NCBI GenBank assembly: GCA_965198655.1
Contig: OZ240668.1
Location: 930,001 to 994,000 of the forward strand
Direction: 5' to 3'
Length of the DNA stretch: 64,000 bases
Source of the DNA: Lichenicola sp965198655
Lineage (GTDB): Bacteria; Pseudomonadota; Alphaproteobacteria; Acetobacterales; Acetobacteraceae
Within the stretch, counting starts at the first letter, position 1. Every line of letters starts with the position of its first letter. Shown in pieces: positions 63,165 to 64,000 of the stretch. The notes beneath the pieces are model-generated. The model saw nothing but the letters and a program-made list of their open reading frames with translations, made no database searches and was not told where the DNA came from. Made by a program: the position numbers and the translations under genes.

Positions 63165-64000
63165 CTAATGCCCCGTCTGCAGGAACGGGATCGGCGCTCC
63201 GGCATAGATCGAGCTCGGCAGTCGTCCGTCCCAACGCTGCGCACGGCTGTAATCCGCTAGCGCCGGGTCCGACGCCACCGCGGCGGCGAGCAGGCGGGTG
63301 GCCGTCGCCTGCGCCTCGCCGTTCTTCTGCGTGGCATAGGAGGTGGCGTCGGCCTGCAGCCGGGTCGATTCCGCCAGGCCGCGCGCCTGCTCGATCGCCT
63401 GGTTGGCCTGGCCCGACGCGGTGATGCGCGCGGTGTCGGCCTCGATCTGCGCCTTGCGCTGCAGCCCCTGCGCCTGCTCGATCTGTGTCTTGACCACCGC
63501 CGCCTGCGCCTGGGCGTCGCGGAAGCTCTGCGCGTAGTCGAGGTTGGTGAGCTGCACGTCGGTCACGTCGAGGTGGTAGAGCGACTTGGCGCGCTCCTTG
63601 ACGATGGCGTCGACGCGCGAAACCAGCGCGCCGCGCTTCTCCGCCACGTCGCTGACGTTCACGGTGCCAGCCGCGATCTTCCACTCGTTGATCACCATCG
63701 AGCGCAGGTTCTGCTCGTAGCCCTGGTTGTGCACGAACAGGTAGCCGACCTCGTCCACCGGCACCTGGTACTGCACGGTCAGCACCGCGTCGATCTCCTG
63801 GTTGTCGATGGTGTAGGTGTTGAGCTGCGGAGTCTCGAACTGCTGCGTGTCGGTCGGGAAATAGTGCACCGCGCCGAAGAACGGCCATTTCAGGTGGAAG
63901 CCCGGATCGGCGATGCCGGCATAGGCGCCGGCGTTGGTGATCACCGCGCGCTGGTTCGGCTGCACCTCGTAGCCGGTGCTGAGGATGCAGGCGGCGATCA
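63165..64000 (-). CDS. SPFH / band 7 (prohibitin-like) protein, 5' end outside window
   Basis: At least 278 residues. From the window edge: a short hydrophobic N-terminal part (IAACILSTGYEVQPNQRAV), then the band 7 domain (GFHLKWPFFGAVHYFPTDTQQFETPQ, IDAVLTVQYQVPVDEVGYLF) and a long Ala/Gln-rich coiled coil (RDAQAQAAVVKTQIEQAQGLQRKAQIEADTARITASGQANQAIEQARGLAESTRLQADATSYATQ). These are membrane-anchored scaffold proteins such as prohibitin or HflC. The start is not visible. Confidence 0.85.
   Translation of the reverse strand, partial: IAACILSTGYEVQPNQRAVITNAGAYAGIADPGFHLKWPFFGAVHYFPTDTQQFETPQLNTYTIDNQEIDAVLTVQYQVPVDEVGYLFVHNQGYEQNLRSMVINEWKIAAGTVNVSDVAEKRGALVSRVDAIVKERAKSLYHLDVTDVQLTNLDYAQSFRDAQAQAAVVKTQIEQAQGLQRKAQIEADTARITASGQANQAIEQARGLAESTRLQADATSYATQKNGEAQATATRLLAAAVASDPALADYSRAQRWDGRLPSSIYAGAPIPFLQTGH

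Overview
This is a GC-rich window from an alphaproteobacterium. The gene set (ELM1-type protein, ligase-associated PdeM endonuclease and DEXH helicase, DUF3140 protein, YbbN-like thioredoxin, LON-domain protein next to a Trm112-type protein) suggests Rhodospirillales, most likely Acetobacteraceae. That assignment is inferred from gene content; there is no rRNA here to prove it.

Layout. Positions 1-20200 are chromosomal housekeeping: citrate synthase, a SixA-type phosphatase with a chorismate mutase, photolyase, the PdeM/helicase DNA-repair pair, a DinJ-YafQ toxin-antitoxin module, azoreductase, ornithine aminotransferase, phosphoserine phosphatase, MiaA, and the branched-chain amino-acid genes ilvB-ilvN-ilvC. 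Positions 20300-24400 hold an intact secreted alpha/beta hydrolase-domain protein, a deleted remnant of a paralogue, and about 1.6 kb with no convincing gene. Positions 24600-29400 return to small housekeeping genes.

At 29521 a tRNA-Gly(GCC) gene marks the left end of a 16.2-kb integrated element. Its last 48 bases are repeated exactly at 45661-45708. The element has a tyrosine integrase beside the tRNA, an AlpA-like excisionase, a RepA-like ATPase beside short repeats, a serine resolvase, podovirus-like ejection and tail-spike genes, an antirepressor remnant and two membrane proteins of unknown function at its two ends. I see no capsid, portal or terminase gene, so it is a decayed prophage or a satellite. 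Two insertion sequences (IS630 and IS5 families) have entered it, each very close to a gene boundary.

Positions 45783-64000 are chromosomal again: glutamate dehydrogenase, a DUF2254 membrane protein, TetR with an aldo/keto reductase, a cytochrome b / molybdopterin oxidoreductase / small periplasmic protein operon, a ThiXZ-like ABC transporter divergent from TenA, a nucleosidase-like protein, LysR divergent from an EmrAB-type pump, a retropepsin-like PDZ protein and a partial SPFH protein.

The most distinctive non-coding signal is a 117-136 bp intergenic repeat present four times (6314, 12462, 18449, 27466). It is built of tandem hairpins with mostly three-base loops; the loops vary while the stems are largely kept. 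The element's ends, its switch region and its two unknown membrane proteins are the best places to look for an undescribed phage-related function.
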